Assembly: GCA_027946555.1 (NCBI GenBank)
Contig: JAPEVC010000168.1
Location: forward strand, 1 to 64,000
From: Gnomoniopsis sp. IMI 355080
Lineage: Eukaryota > Ascomycota > Sordariomycetes > Diaporthales > Gnomoniaceae
Direction of reading: 5' to 3'
DNA length: 64,000 nt
Shown: piece by piece, positions 1 to 12,407 of the stretch
How positions within the stretch are numbered: the first letter of the stretch is position 1
How the letters are laid out: every line of letters begins with the position of its first letter
Program-made: the position numbers and the translations under genes
The notes under the pieces: model-generated
Database searches by the model: none
What the model was told of the DNA's origin: nothing
The model's input: only the letters and a program-made list of their open reading frames with translations

Positions 1-132
1 TCTCCCGCCCCACCAACGGTCAAGAAACGGCCGACGACACCAGCGTCAAAGACTTTCAAGTCAACACACAACGCCTGGTTCGGATGCTGCCGCTGCGTTC
101 TGTCGCATCCGGGTAGATTGAGTTGGATTATT

Positions 133-3100
133 ATGGACAACAACCACCACTATTCCTCAAACGTGATCAACACTTCGAGCGCCGCTTCTTATCCCTCGCC
201 CTCAAACATCTCGCCCACCAACCACCTCCAGAACGGTAATCACCTCCAGAACGGCCAGCACCAAACTCTGCCGTCTCTGCACCACAACCCAGCTATGTCC
301 ATGTATGCGAGCCACCCCCACACGCCTCGTACTCCCGCTACCCCGAACACCCCAAACTCAATGGGAAGCTACGCGCCACCGCCGTCCCAGCAAAATGGCG
401 GCCGGCCTACCTACCCCATGATGCACAACCCTTACCAACAACACCAACAATCGTACGCGACTTCGTCTGCCATGATGCCCCAGTCTTCCGTCTCTTCAGC
501 TCACCCGCAGCCAATTGCCCCGGCTCCATCTCCAGGTGGTCGCGTTCCACCCGTTTTGCGACCCATGCCTGCTGGTGGCGTCATGCCACAGAGCGGTCTG
601 AACTCTCCCTACGCGCAGAGCCCCATGATGGGACAACCCTCGCTGCTGCAAGAGAGCGACCAACCGACTCACGTCGTTGGCTCGCAGGGCCGCAGGGGAA
701 TATTGCCGAGCGCCCCTGGTAGACCTGCTCCTCCAGCTCCTGGCTCTGCCGCGGCGAAAGCTCAAGTTCCTCAGAAGGACGCCGATGGCAAATTTCCTTG
801 CCCTCACTGCACCAAGACATACCTTCGTAAGTAGATCTTCCGCGTCTGCGATGCCCTGACCTTTTGTTGTTGGTCGAGAGATCTGTTCAGAAATGACCAT
901 ATTGAGATGCAATGCGCTGACGCGGATGTTTTGAATTTTTTTAGACGCCAAGCACCTCAAGCGTCACATGCTCCGTCACACTGGAGACCGTCCTTACATG
1001 TGCGTCCTATGTCGCGACACGTTCAGCAGATCCGACATCCTCAAGCGCCACTTTCAAAAGTGCTCAATTCGTCGCGGGTAAGTCTTCAAGACGCTGAGCT
1101 GTTCAGCCTGCGAACAAAAAAAAAACAAAAAAACCCAAATTTGCTGACCAATGGATAGTAACCCCACTGGTGTCTCTCACCTTAGCCACCCCGCTGCGCA
1201 CGTTAAAAAGTCACAGCAGGCCGCCGCCAAGGCAGCTCAAATGGGACATGGACATGATGACATGAACGGCATGCACAACATGCACAACCCGAATATGGTG
1301 CCATTCGGGCTCGTACCAGCCGCGGACCAGATGCACATGGCTAATCCAAACGACCACCAAGCTCAGCAACTGTCGCGATCCAGCAGTAACTCTGCCGATG
1401 ACCGGAGAAGCGTGCCTGCTCAAGTGATGAACCAATCGAATCAGCAGCAGTATAGCAGCATTCCGACGTCTATGGCCCAGCAGATGGCCCCGCAGATGGC
1501 AAACTACAGCATGTCTCAGAACCAGAACGGCGTGCCCATGTTCAATGGAGGCTCAAATGGCCAACAGCAGCAGCAACAGCAGCAGCAGTCTGGCTTGGAC
1601 TGGCAAGCTATGTTCAGCCAACAAGGTGGGCCGCATCATACACGATCATCTTCTGTCAATGCCTACCGGACTGACACGTATACGCAGACCGCAAGGCATA
1701 ACCTCGAAACCCCCCGACGGGATGGCCTCCCTGATCTCGATACTCGGTTGTTCTCTACCTGGGGCCCCCCAACCAGCAAAATGACCTACGAATCTTTGTC
1801 TAACAAAATTGTCCAATTCCTCTACCCCCCTGATGTCGCCCAACAAAGTGCCAGCTTCAATCTGTACTTCTCGCCATACAACGTTCAGCAATTCCTCCAA
1901 AATTACTCCCACTTCCAGGCGCATTTCTCAATGCTGCACATTCCCACGTTCGACGTGGAAAAGGTGTATACGGGTCTGTTGGCCGCCATGTGCTGCGTGG
2001 GTGCCTGCTATTCCGATCTAGTAACTGCTTCGCACGTGCGAGAATTCGCACACTTCTTGAAGACCGCTTTTGAAAGGGACCCACGTATCTCATCCTTGGT
2101 TTACGGGCGCACACAAACCGACAGTTTGGAAGAGTTGCAATCTTTGATCCTTTTACATGTGCTCCTGACATGGAATGGCCACTCCTCGCAACGTTACGCG
2201 TCTCACCAGATTTTCTCTCAAATCGTCTCTCTTGCGCGGAAGGCAGATCTACTCCGTGTCTCAACAGATGCGAGGGTTTTGTTTAGTCCTCTCCACCAGC
2301 CCGACTTCACTGTTACAACCTTCGATTCTCTCAGATTCGATTGGATCACGTTTATACGACAAGAACAGCGCATCCGGACAATGTCGACGATCTGGTTGAT
2401 GGATGTGGCTGGTGGGCTCTACTTCAATCTGCCGCCGAACATCGATTACAAGGAGCTGCATATTCCACTGCCGTGTGACGATGCAGCATATGACGCCACC
2501 AATGCCATCTCTTGTGCGGAGGCTCTGGGCTTACACGGACCAACAGCCGCAAAGATGTGCAACTCTGATGGTACACAGCGTCCTAGCCAGCCTTGGCTAG
2601 TGCCTGCTGTGGATGCGCTTTTGCATAGCTCATATCAGATGCAGACTGGCACGACTAATCTGACTGGCAAGTTCATCTTGATACATACTCTGTTGAGCCT
2701 TGTACGACGAGCGCAGGTGGAGGGGTCGTTAGTAGTCAAATGTAGCCCGATGCCCCAGCATGACTGGATCGTTGGCGCTGCGCAAAACGGTCACAGCGCA
2801 TCTCTTAGTGCGAACAACAGTGGGCGCAACACTCCAGTCAACGACAGCATTCCCCCTCAAACTTTCAGGGCCCTTCTTGTTGCACTTTCGAAGTTCAAGA
2901 GCTCCTGGGATGAAGACTACATAGCGCAGTTCTCGACCTCATCATACCTTCCACGGCGATACGGCTTCTCGAAGGACGCTGTGCCTTTCTACTGGTTGGC
3001 ACAGTACATGCTGAAGCATACTCGTCCAAGCGATCTTAATTTGCCGTCGGAGCAGAGATTTATGCAGGTCATCAGCCTTCTCAAATCTGTCAAGTCTTGG

Positions 3101-3289
3101 GTCAGGACAGATGGTGCAGCTAGGGGCGAGGAAATGGGATCAGTGGGAGACATCGACAATAACTACGGGCTGGACGGTTTGACACTTGATATGGCAAAGG
3201 TTTTCCGACCTATGCCTGGTGTGGTAGAGTCAGCGGCGACAATCAAGTTGTCGACAGGCGACGAACAAGTCAAGAGCGAGACAATGTAG
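133..3289 (+). CDS. C2H2 zinc-finger transcription factor with fungal-specific regulatory domain
   Basis: Three exons (133-826, 945-1077, 1159-3289) join in frame to a 985-residue protein. Splicing rebuilds two fingers. The first is CPHC...H239/H243. The second is CVLC (251-254) followed by H267 and C271, so it is C2HC. They are joined by a TGDRPY linker and followed by a basic stretch. The N-terminal 220 residues are rich in Ser, Pro, Asn and Gln. A CAG-rich run near 1561-1590 encodes polyglutamine. The remainder (about residues 470-880) reads like the helical fungal_trans (Fungal_trans / middle homology) domain. This combination is known from nuclear regulators of metabolism and development; target genes cannot be read here. 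The start was put at 133 because no other ATG precedes the Met-Asp-Asn-Asn opening in this frame. The 5-prime flank is cut by the window edge after 132 bases. Confidence 0.88.
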
Positions 3290-5243
3290 GGACAAAAGGA
3301 ACCAGGGGTCAGTCCACGGGGGATACTCGAGAACTTTTTTCACGCTTTTTTCCTTTCACTTTCATCAGCATTTCTTTTTCAGAAACAGAGGCGAGGCTCC
3401 GTCAGCATTTGTGGCGTTTCCGGAACGACTTTCAGCCTTTCACAAAAAGTTCGATTCCCATTGCATCAGAACGGCGGGTGGCTTGTGGGGGGTGGCATAT
3501 TGCTTTGCATTTTCAGGGGGGGTCGGCGAAGATTAGAGACTTTTTTTTTTTTACCCATTTGGCCCATTCCGGATTGGAGGGCGTTGCAGTTAGACTCATC
3601 CTACACCATACCCACGGTGTCCATAGATATTGTGCACCAGGAACAGGCTGGTGGCAACCACAAGTGAATGGACCAAGTTGTACAAAGCAAAATCACGACG
3701 GGGTATTTTACCAAGGTGATGTGATGAACGCCAACGGTGGCACGGCTTTTACATGGACTAGACTTCGAAGTGTCACTTCAAACCTACTTGCCCAGTTCCT
3801 AGTCTGTTCGGCCCTTCGAGAGGCACAAAAGATGGCAGCTCTTCTCTCACAAGACTCCTCGTTGCCCCCTAGTAAAGTCAAATTTGACTCGTCAAGCTTC
3901 GCCTCTTCCGGGCGACAAAAGGGTTCTACATGGAGTGAATACTGTAGGTACACAATTATGCACTGCGTGAAGAAAGAGTTCTGAGTATCCTCTGAAGACA
4001 GTAAGTATGGACTACAGTTTCATTACCAGTCGACCGTGGTCAAATAGCAGCCTGAATCCCCAGCACAAGCAATGGCTCGAGCGCAGCGTATGGATGTGTG
4101 GTCTCCAGGTTCCATGGGCGCTACATGATGTTTCCCTTTGTAAGGTCCGGTCCCTCTTTCGAAGTGGTATGATGGTCGATTCTGACAACGAGTAGTCATG
4201 GCCTTCAAGTTCGTAGCTATCTAAGACGCCTTGCCTTTGACAAGACGGACAGGTTGATCGTAGCGGTCGTATCGATCTCGGAGGATATCTTCCTCACGTA
4301 ATTAAACCGCTTGACATGTTCAGTCTATATGGACTTGGCTGCATTGTCCACACAAGTTCTATATGGCTATAGGTGCAATGGCAGTATTCCAAGGAGACTC
4401 GGCGCTTGTCCATTCCACGTTGTGAAAGCAGATGACTGCAGCAGCAGATAGCTGAATGCCTTCATGTAGCGTGCGCATACCTCCAAGGGGCGGCTGAACA
4501 TTTGGTGCGTTTTGGACGTGTACTCCTCTCGGTTCTTTCTCATAATTCATAGTACAATTGCGAATTACGAGTAGCCCTTAGGTTGCCCCTCAATTCGCTA
4601 TTACCTATGTTAGATTATGGCGGTCCAAGATATTTTTGTGAGCTTGGCCTTTTGAAGTCAGTGCTGGCAGAATTGAGCCTGGTTGGCAGCATCACAGCAT
4701 CCAAGAGAAATAGAATCTGGCTACTTGTCATGATATCAGAATCTTTTGTAGATCATAGGCGATCACCGAAAAGGGAGCTAGTTTACAGGAAATTATTTTA
4801 CAGTACATGCAATTGTCCTGCAGGCCAGGATTCCCAATTTATTGCCAGGCTGGAAGGGGGAAGGGTAAAGTTACGATTACTCTAGAGGTGGACGCGCGCC
4901 TGATTTCCTATTTACAGGGTTTCCAACGAATGGAAGAAGAAGTAATCTGTGGCAATTTTGCAAACGGTCTTCTCGAACAAGGTATTGTGATGTGACGTAC
5001 AAAAAGGCATCAAAGCCGCCCAGAGCTCAGCACACGGGCCCAGTGGACTTTCCTGTGTCAAACCCTCACGAGTGGGGCCTTCTTATTGAGCAAGCTGACG
5101 AGATCAAAAATGTGTCTTTTCCAGGTATTCGAAGGATACTCGGCGTAGCTCCCGCATTACTTGGACAGACAGGAAAGTCTATACCTCTAGGACAGGAAGA
5201 CATGCAGGTGTGTCCTCAGATTGCGCCTCCCTTTTTTTGCACC
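3290..5243. other. intergenic, no supported gene
   Basis: Between the C2H2 gene and the small minus-strand gene. It begins with a T-rich 3-prime flank (T runs at 3340-3380 and 3541-3552). Open frames of up to 191 codons occur, but they lack domain-like composition, sensible start context and splice signals. I see no RNA gene. Confidence 0.5.
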
Positions 5244-5459
5244 TCATGATCGCTCCTCCCTGTCAACTAGCCGAATTTTGGGTGTCATCTTGTCGAGCTC
5301 AGCCTTGTCGTTCTCTGACGGCTTGAAACCGTACTTCTCCTCTGCTCGATCGGACAAATACAGTCCCACCACACCCCAGACCAGCAGCCCGGCGCCTACG
5401 CCTAGTTTCGTCTTGGACGACAGATTTTGGTATGCCCTGGTGGGGAGTGTCAGTCGATA
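5244..5459 (-). CDS. small single-pass membrane protein, last exon (5-prime end unresolved)
   Basis: The minus strand holds a 71-codon open stretch ending at a TGA (5244-5246). Its sequence looks conserved: a Pro-Thr-Arg-Ala-Tyr-Gln start, then a Gly/Leu/Val membrane segment (LGVGAGLLVWGVVGLYLS), then charged residues (DRAEEKYGF) and an acidic/basic tail. This resembles small fungal mitochondrial or ER membrane proteins of unknown function that I have seen in related genomes; that is memory, not a search. The exon appears to begin after CTAG at 5460-5463 (pyrimidine-rich tract before it). I could not find a first exon with an ATG and matching phase. The only nearby ATG (5559-5561, followed by a GTACGA donor) enters a different frame with either available acceptor. 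The next gene upstream is divergent (mrpl4), so the two probably share a promoter. The function is not known. Confidence 0.55.
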   Translation of the reverse strand, partial: YRLTLPTRAYQNLSSKTKLGVGAGLLVWGVVGLYLSDRAEEKYGFKPSENDKAELDKMTPKIRLVDREERS

Positions 5460-5930
5460 CTAGTGGAAGGGGGATATATGAAAGGGACACAGACTTCAAA
5501 AGTGACATGGCTGGCTATGCTTTCCTCCTGGTCAAGTCGTGGTCGTACCTTGGGTTTGCATGACCGTCCCAAGCTCAAGAGTGGCTAAACGGTGGTTAGC
5601 AAATCTCACCTATGTTGTATTTGGTATAATTTGCTTACTGAAATGAGCCGTTCTTTGCTGGTCTAGCACAACCAGTGCCTGTTGAATCTTAGTCTACAGA
5701 GATAGTGCAGGACCCAATATGTGGTCCGAATGAGTGTCGTTGAAATGTACCCCTGTAAGTTTAGCCTCTCGGCTGCGAACCGGCTGGCACTCGAAGCCAA
5801 AATTTGTAAGTCAACTGGCGCCGCGACACCAGCAACAGCTCGCCGCGGAACTGTCACCTCAACCATCCTCTTTCCCCAGCTGCTCCCACCCGCAGGACCG
5901 CCTTTCTCTTCGTCAAACGGTCCCATCGCC

Positions 5931-6924
5931 ATGGCAAGCTCAGGCGCCGCCCGGCCAACCGTGCAGCGCGCGCTGCAAAGCTGCAGCAGCCTGACCCGAC
6001 CCTCCTTCCTCGTTAATCACAGCCAAATCCGCCACGCCACGCGCGCGACAAAGGCGAAAGCTAAAGCCAAAGCCGACGCTCTCGCCAACCCTGACGCGAA
6101 CAAGCCCAAGACGAAACCCAAGACTGTCGTCCGACACCACCCTAACCGCGACCAGAACAAGGAGCGCGGGCTGTCTGTGATCCGGCAGACTGGAACCCGC
6201 GAGAAACTCTCCGTGTCAGGTATACCGCTGCCACGCCCGAGGAGCGCGGAGGAGTTCCCCGCGGTCAAGGTGGACCCGTCGCACGGGCTGTGGGACTTTT
6301 TCTACAGCAAGGAGAAGCCGCTGAACACGCCCTCGGAGGACAATGCGCATGGCCGAGCATGGACGGTCGAGGAGCTGAGGCGGAAGAGCTGGGAGGATTT
6401 GCATGCGTTGTGGTGGGTGTGCATCAAAGAGAGGAATCGTATCGCGACAGGGAATGTGGAGCGCAAGAAGGGCGGCTACGGCTACGGTGATTCTGAGAGT
6501 CGGCAGAGGGAAATCACGGTATGTTCACGTTTGCTGTGATGACTGTGTTCCGTCCAAATTTGGCCATACGATGAAGTTGCTAATGTTTTCGTCGTCTTCT
6601 GTTTGGCAGGTTCGCAAGACGCAAAATGCAATCAAGCATGCTCTGACGGAGCGTTTCTACGCATGGGAGGATGCCGTTCAGTTGGCCAAGGAGGACCCCG
6701 AGATCGAGTTTACGAGGGAGGGCCGCCGTGTCAAGTACACGCCCCTTGAAGAGGAATATGATCAAGAGCCTCAATACATGGAGGGGGAGGGGGAGGATAT
6801 GTTGGTTGAAGGCGAGGATGTGAGCGGTGTCAAGGAGAACCAGAAGGTCGACCATGAGGCTGTTGATCCCTCGATACCACATGGATCCGGTAAGACCCAG
6901 CAGGAGGGACCACGATCGTATTAA
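5931..6924 (+). CDS. mrpl4: mitochondrial large-subunit ribosomal protein uL29m (MRPL4/MRP-L47 family)
   Basis: Two exons (5931-6518, 6610-6924; 91-nt intron GTATGT...GGCAG) encode 300 residues. The diagnostic core is GLWDFF...DNAHGRAWTVEELRRKSWEDLH, continuing LWWVCIKERNR, which is the uL29-like two-helix region of the MRP-L47 family. The N-terminus is basic and rich in Ala, Ser and Arg with no acidic residue for about 60 residues, consistent with a mitochondrial presequence. A Lys/Ala repeat (residues about 40-60) follows. The C-terminus is acidic (Glu/Gly-rich after residue 250) and probably disordered. Start chosen at 5931: its context is GCCATGG, although the frame stays open upstream to 5721. 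The product sits at the exit-tunnel rim of the mitochondrial 54S subunit and supports mitochondrial translation. Its 5-prime flank is shared with the small minus-strand gene at 5244-5459. Confidence 0.93.
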
Positions 6925-7718
6925 GAATGCGCCCAGAAAGTCAGAGGGCTTCCAAAAAGTATGATGCTCAGATGCGACATGTCCAGCGACAAGCATGGAT
7001 GCCATTCAGGGCTCATAGTATAGTCGCATGGGCTCATGGGCTCCAGGTCATGTTGTAGAAGGGTGGCCAGGCAAAGACTGGCCTGCTAGGTTTACAGTGT
7101 GTAATGAGATGGACATAGGGATGGCATGGGGGGTCACAGGGTGTATAGAAGAGCCATGAGGTTTTCGTGGTAGACGTTTCAGGACCGTCCAAGAGATGCC
7201 CATTGGCGATTGAATGTAAGTTCAAGTTGCCTCCCTAGGCTCAGGTAGGAGCCTGGTCAGGGGGCAGAATGCTCTCATGATTAAAATGCAACTACAAATT
7301 TGACGAGATATTTCCTGTAGTACTGTCATGGCTACAGGAGGTAGCATTGTGCAGTGGTAGAGACCAGCTGTCTTTTGACGGTGAGGCCGACACGTATTTC
7401 GCCTCATGAATGACCCTGCCTTCGCTTCCAGAAGCTGGGAGAGCCTGGTGAACAGTGCCAGGCGCAACAGCGACTGGAAATGGAGACGGGCTGAGGCCGT
7501 GGAGGGGTCCGACCCCGCCTTGTTCAGGGGTACATACTACTCTCCGACAGAAGCTCCAAACAACCCATACACCGCTGCAACTCACCACCACGACTCTTGG
7601 CCTTGGGTCTTTTCTTCAACTTCGACTGGACTTACTTTGACGTTTCTCCTCCTCCGAGACTGCTTGCTTGTTCGAATACACCCCCTCCATTACCCATCAG
7701 AAGCGACATACTGCAATC
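6925..7718. other. 3-prime flank of mrpl4 and leader of the GDI gene
   Basis: No gene seen. The last 300 bases are C/T-rich (for example ACCCCCTCCATTACCCATC before the GDI start), typical of a fungal 5-prime leader. Confidence 0.5.
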
Positions 7719-9510
7719 ATGGATGAGATCGCAAAGGAATACGATGTTATAGTGGTAAGTAGTCCTTTGTCCTTGCAGCCAGGAGCAGAAGAAGCTCTCT
7801 TCAGAACTTAGAAATATCCTCTCTAACACTCAGTAGCTGGGCACCGGTATGTCTCGAAGCTGTGTCGCATCGCCCTCAACCGGTTCAATCTAACCCGTGG
7901 CAGGTCTGACCGAATGCATTCTCTCCGGAGTGCTCAGTGTCAAGGGCAAGAAGGTCCTCCACATTGACCGCAACGACCACTATGGCGGGTGAGCAAGTCC
8001 CTGACGGCACTTCAACTGTCCATCTCGCGGTTTCCCAAAGGCTCCATGACGCTGACTATCTTTGAACAGTGACGCTGCCTCCGTGAACCTTGAGACTGTA
8101 TGTCTGCTCGTCCTCCCGTTCCGAAGTCCCTAATCCTAACCACACCTCCCAGCTCTTCAAGAAGTACGGCAACTACAGCGCAGGAGAGGAGCCATGGAAG
8201 AAATACGGCCGCGCCAACGACTGGAACATCGACCTGATCCCGAAATTCCTCATGTCTTCCGGCGAGCTGACGAACATCCTCGTTTCCACCGACGTCACCA
8301 GATATCTCGAGTTCAAGCAGGTCGCAGGGAGCTACGTGCAACAGGGCTCTGGTTCCAAGGCCACCGTTGCCAAGGTCCCCTCCGATGCCGGTGAGGCCTT
8401 GAAGTCACCCTTGATGGGTATTTTCGAGAAGCGCCGCATGAAGAGCTTCATTGAGTGGGTTGGTAGCTTCGATGCTCAGGATACGGCGACGCACAAGGGT
8501 CAGTTAACAACGACGACCGTTCCCCTTGAAGTGTGCAACAGTATGCTAACACCATGCAGGACTTGACATTCACAACATCACAATGAAGGAGGTTTACGAC
8601 AAGTTCGGTCTTGAGGACAGCACCAAGGATTTCATTGGCCACGCCATGGCCCTGTACCTCGACGACAACTACATCACAGCCAAGGGCGGTGCCCCCGATG
8701 CCATCGAGCGTATTCGTCTGTACGGAAACTCAGTTGCCCGCTACGGCAAGTCCCCATACATCTACCCGCTCTACGGTCTCGGCGAGCTGCCCCAGGGCTT
8801 CGCTCGTCTGTCCGCCATCTACGGAGGAACCTACATGTTGAACACCAACATCGACGAGGTCGTCTACGAGGACGGCGTGGCCACAGGCATCAAGGCTACC
8901 ATGACTGGAATCGAGCCTGAGATGAAGTTCGAGACGAAGGCCAAGATGATCCTTGGTGACCCATCCTACTTCCCTAACAAGGTCAAGCCCACTGGCCACG
9001 TTCTGCGCGCTATCTGCGTGCTCAAGCACCCTCTGGCTGGTACCCACGACGCCGACTCCGCTCAGCTGATCATTCCTCAATCGCAGGTCGGCCGCAAGAA
9101 TGGTAAGATCCTGATTCACGAGTTGTCTGTCTGATGATACACTTTTGCTGATTTACGTACTAGATATCTACATCGCCTGCGTTTCCTCCGCACACAACGT
9201 TTGCCCCAAGGGCTACTGGATCGCCATTGTCTCTACCATCGCAGAGACCACGGCCAACCACCACCTGGAGCTCCAGCCTGGTCTGGAGCGCCTCGGCCAG
9301 ATCGAGGAGCAGTTCTTGGGACCCCCTATCCCTCTGTACGAGCCTGCGGATGATGGGTCCAAGGACAAGATCTTTGTGTCCAGGAGCTACGATGCCACCA
9401 GCCACTTTGAGACCACAACCGATGATGTCAAGGACATCTACCGCAGGTGCGCGGGTGAGGAGCTTAAGGTTGAGGGTCTTCGGGAGGGTATCCAGGTTGC
9501 TGAGGAGTAA
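7719..9510 (+). CDS. GDI1: Rab GDP-dissociation inhibitor
   Basis: Seven exons (7719-7754, 7837-7846, 7904-7988, 8070-8097, 8153-8498, 8560-9102, 9164-9510) join to 464 residues, close to yeast Gdi1 (451). The N-terminus MDEIAKEYDVIVLGTGLTEC carries the dinucleotide-fold Gly motif of the GDI/REP family. It is followed by VLHIDRNDHYGG and a sequence-conserved region with NIDLIPKFLM, YLEFK and GNSVARYGKSPYIYPLYGLG. The protein extracts GDP-bound prenylated Rab GTPases from membranes, holds them in the cytosol and returns them to donor membranes. It is essential in yeast. Exon 2 is only 10 nt and splits the Gly motif (see findings). Introns are clustered at the 5-prime end, as is usual for highly expressed fungal genes. 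The 3-prime end is convergent with nog1. Confidence 0.96.
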
Positions 9511-10254
9511 TCGAGCAGGAGCAGGCAAGGATTTTGGAGGGCATATTTGTAGCACTTGGCCTATTGTGTAGGTCTCTGGGCATTGACATGAGCGCTGCGT
9601 GATAATTGGGAATGGGAGAGAATAATTCCCAATAGGAGGCAATAAGAATTCAAGAGCTTTGATACATTGGACAATATTGGCGAGTTCCACTCATTATTTG
9701 ACATGTCATTGGTAAGTCGGCATAGGTCTCGGTCTACTAAAAAGTAGGTGAATCTCATGCCCGCTTGACATCATTAGGCCATAGTCAAGAGTATTTCCGC
9801 GACATGATAACCGGGTGTCGCGCCGCGGACGGCCGCTGCAGGATAGAGAGATTATCGCTTGTTGAGGTTCAAGACTGAATGTACTGCACTGCTGTAACAG
9901 AACGCCACAGGCCGCGATGACAGCAATGAGAGAGGAGCATTGCGAAAGTGTCTCGCTGTAGGCATGCACGCCTCTCACATATACGAATGTGTCACAACAT
10001 GATAACGGTCGCTCAACACGCCACGCCAATATTGTTACCACTTCTTAAAAAGAAATCACTCTCGACATTGATGATTGAGTACGAAGGTATCTAAGACTGG
10101 GTAAACATCCCTGATCCGAACGCATTGAAGTCGTGAAGATGCGTAGGATCAACATTTCTATCTCGAAACCGAAAAAGGAACAATACCATAGAACCCTTTT
10201 TTTGTGTGACCATGCCAAACGCCATACCAGTAGAGAACCACCATGCCCGTCTTT
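9511..10254. other. convergent intergenic region
   Basis: Holds the 3-prime ends of the GDI gene and nog1, which face each other. No gene or RNA recognised. Confidence 0.5.
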
Positions 10255-12407
10255 TTAACGACGAGAAGTTTTGCCCATACCACGCTTTCCGGCAAACTGT
10301 TTGAATAATTAGCATGTGATATTGCAAAGCTTCAACTAGGAGACGAAAAAGGAGACTTACCAAATGCTTCGGCATGGAAGTCATAATCTTCCTGTCAGAC
10401 TCTCCAGCCTTGGCCATCCTGTTCATCTTCCTCTGCGCAAGCTTGGCAGCCCTCTCGGTCTTTGTGCGTGCCGTCTCATCTGTAACACCATCCACCCTTC
10501 TGTCCGTAGCGGGTGCCTGGCTGCGAGCCCGACTCTTGGACCTCAGGCGTTCGCGAGGAGTAGAGTCGACATCCATGGCGTCCGTGTCCTCTGTAGCAGC
10601 CCGCCCAAGGGAACGACCGCGCGAGCTTGGTGCTGCCCTACCACGAGCCTCGATCTCGGTCGCATCGATGCCAAGCTGGTCAAGGTGGTCGGCCAACTGA
10701 GACAGAGGCTTCTTGACCTTGGACCTGGGGATTATGGCACGGTTCTTGAGAGACTTCCTCATCCTGGCCTCGTTGCGGATCAGCGCCTGCTTCTCGCGAA
10801 TGAGCTTGGCCTTCTCCAACAACTCTTCCTCCTCGTCATCGTCCATCTCCTCTTCTGACTCGTAGTAGCCCTCCTTCTCGAGGCGCTCCTCTTCCTCCTC
10901 AAGAGCAGCAATCTTGGCGTCAATATCTGGGTCAATGTAGTCGAAGACGTTCTTGCCGTTGACAACCTCGGGAATCTTGTCGTACTTCCACTCGGGGTTT
11001 GCGAGGTCCCAGTCTGCGCGAAGATCCACGTTGAAGACACCAGCACCACCATTCTCCGCCTCGATGTCACGTGCAAGCTTCCGCCTCTCGGGATCGCTCT
11101 TGTCGAACTTCTTTAGAGACTTGATCTCTTCGGGAATGAATGTCTCCAGAGGCGTTGAGCCCTCCATGGGTCGCGCCACATGAATTCTGGTCATGACCTC
11201 CTGCAATCTGCTGCCAACAGCACCGCTGCTTGACTGACCAGCCTTGAGCTTGGTTGCCACACGTTCTGCGATCAACTTCTCACATGCAGCGTTCTTGACC
11301 GCCTGAACTCCCTCTTGAGTATTGCAACTCGCTTGAAGCAGCTCGACCTCGCCAGACTTGAGCAAAGATGACAGCTCTTCCTGGGTTTCAGCGTCGAGGT
11401 CCTCGGGGCGGGTGACATCGATCTTGTTGACGACAATAAAGCAGATCTTGTTGGCGAACAGGGGCTTGATGCTCTTGAAAAGGGCGCATTGAGCCTTCAC
11501 AGAGTACCCACACTGCTCTGATAGATCCATAAAGTAGAGAATCGCGGCTCGCAGATGAGCGATGGCCGTGATCGACTGCATCTCAATGGTGGTCATCTCC
11601 TCTAGAGGGTGGTCCAGAATACCAGGAGTGTCGACAGCCTGGAATCGCAAATATTTGTAGTCAAAGTGACCAGCGAACAAAGACTTGGTCGTGAAGGCGT
11701 ACGGCTGGACATCAACGTCGGCACGCGAGATGGACTTCAGGAAGCTGGACTTGCCCACGTTGGGGTAGCCGCAAATGACGAGAGTTCGGGTGTTCGGGTC
11801 GATCGAAGGCAGACGACCCAAGTGCTGACGGACCTCATCGAGGTATTTGAGAGGGTTGTTGAGGCGCTTGATGATGGTAGCCATGCGGCCAAGAGCGGCT
11901 CTCTTCAGCTGCTTGCACTGGAAGAGCGACTGCGCATACTTGATGAGGCGCACATAATCGCGGCTGATGGTCTCGATCAGGTGCTTCGCCGTGGAAAGCT
12001 GGCCCAGCGCAATGCGGAAGTGGTCTGAATCATAGAGTGTATGAAGGAGGTCCTTGTGGAAGGGGTGAATCTCGTTGATACGGGGGAACGTCTCGAGGAT
12101 GGACTGGAGTTTCTCGGAGACTGGATCGTGTCAGCATCGTTCAATGAGACTTTTACGAGGCTCAACATACACGTTTCTTGAGTAAATTTTACCTTTCTGG
12201 TGTAGAAGCCCCTCACACTTTTTTTATTATTAGAATAGATCGATAGAAAGCCAGCCGAGGAAGAACTTACCGGGAGATCTTGAACCCTGCGCGAATCTGT
12301 GTTGGTAGACGGCGCTGTGTTCGCGACAACGTAATATCCAAGAACTCGATCGAGCTGGGAACAGGGGGAATTTCCTTCCACTGCGTTTGGACTTTGGTGG
12401 GAGGCAT
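10255..12407 (-). CDS. nog1: nucleolar GTP-binding protein Nog1
   Basis: Four exons on the minus strand (12407-12271, 12217-12171, 12120-10361, 10296-10255) give 661 residues, against 647 in yeast Nog1. The N-terminus has the family hallmark (WKEIPPVPSSIEFLDI and GFKISR...FYTRKVKFTQET). The circularly ordinary GTPase motifs follow: G1 GYPNVGKSS near 179-187, DTPG near 226-229 and NKID near 294-297. After these come the long NOGCT region, an acidic coiled stretch, and a basic tail ending GKRGMGKTSRR. The last exon has 14 codons. Nog1 joins nuclear pre-60S particles, places its C-terminus in the peptide exit tunnel and is released in the cytoplasm, so it is needed for 60S maturation. The second exon uses an acceptor in a purine run (AAAAAAAG), which is unusual. 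Start at 12407 follows the Met-Pro-Pro-Thr opening. Confidence 0.95.

Noticed and set aside
496..960. Antisense 154-codon frame over the C2H2 gene
   Set aside because: Mirror of the codon bias of the real gene on the plus strand; no domain-like sequence and it crosses the intron.
3440..3475. TTCGATTCC resembling a tRNA B box
   Set aside because: No A box, acceptor stem or cloverleaf can be drawn around it.
3409..3984. 191-codon plus-strand frame
   Set aside because: Contains a poly-T-derived Phe run, has no good start context, no domain, and lies in the 3-prime flank of the C2H2 gene.
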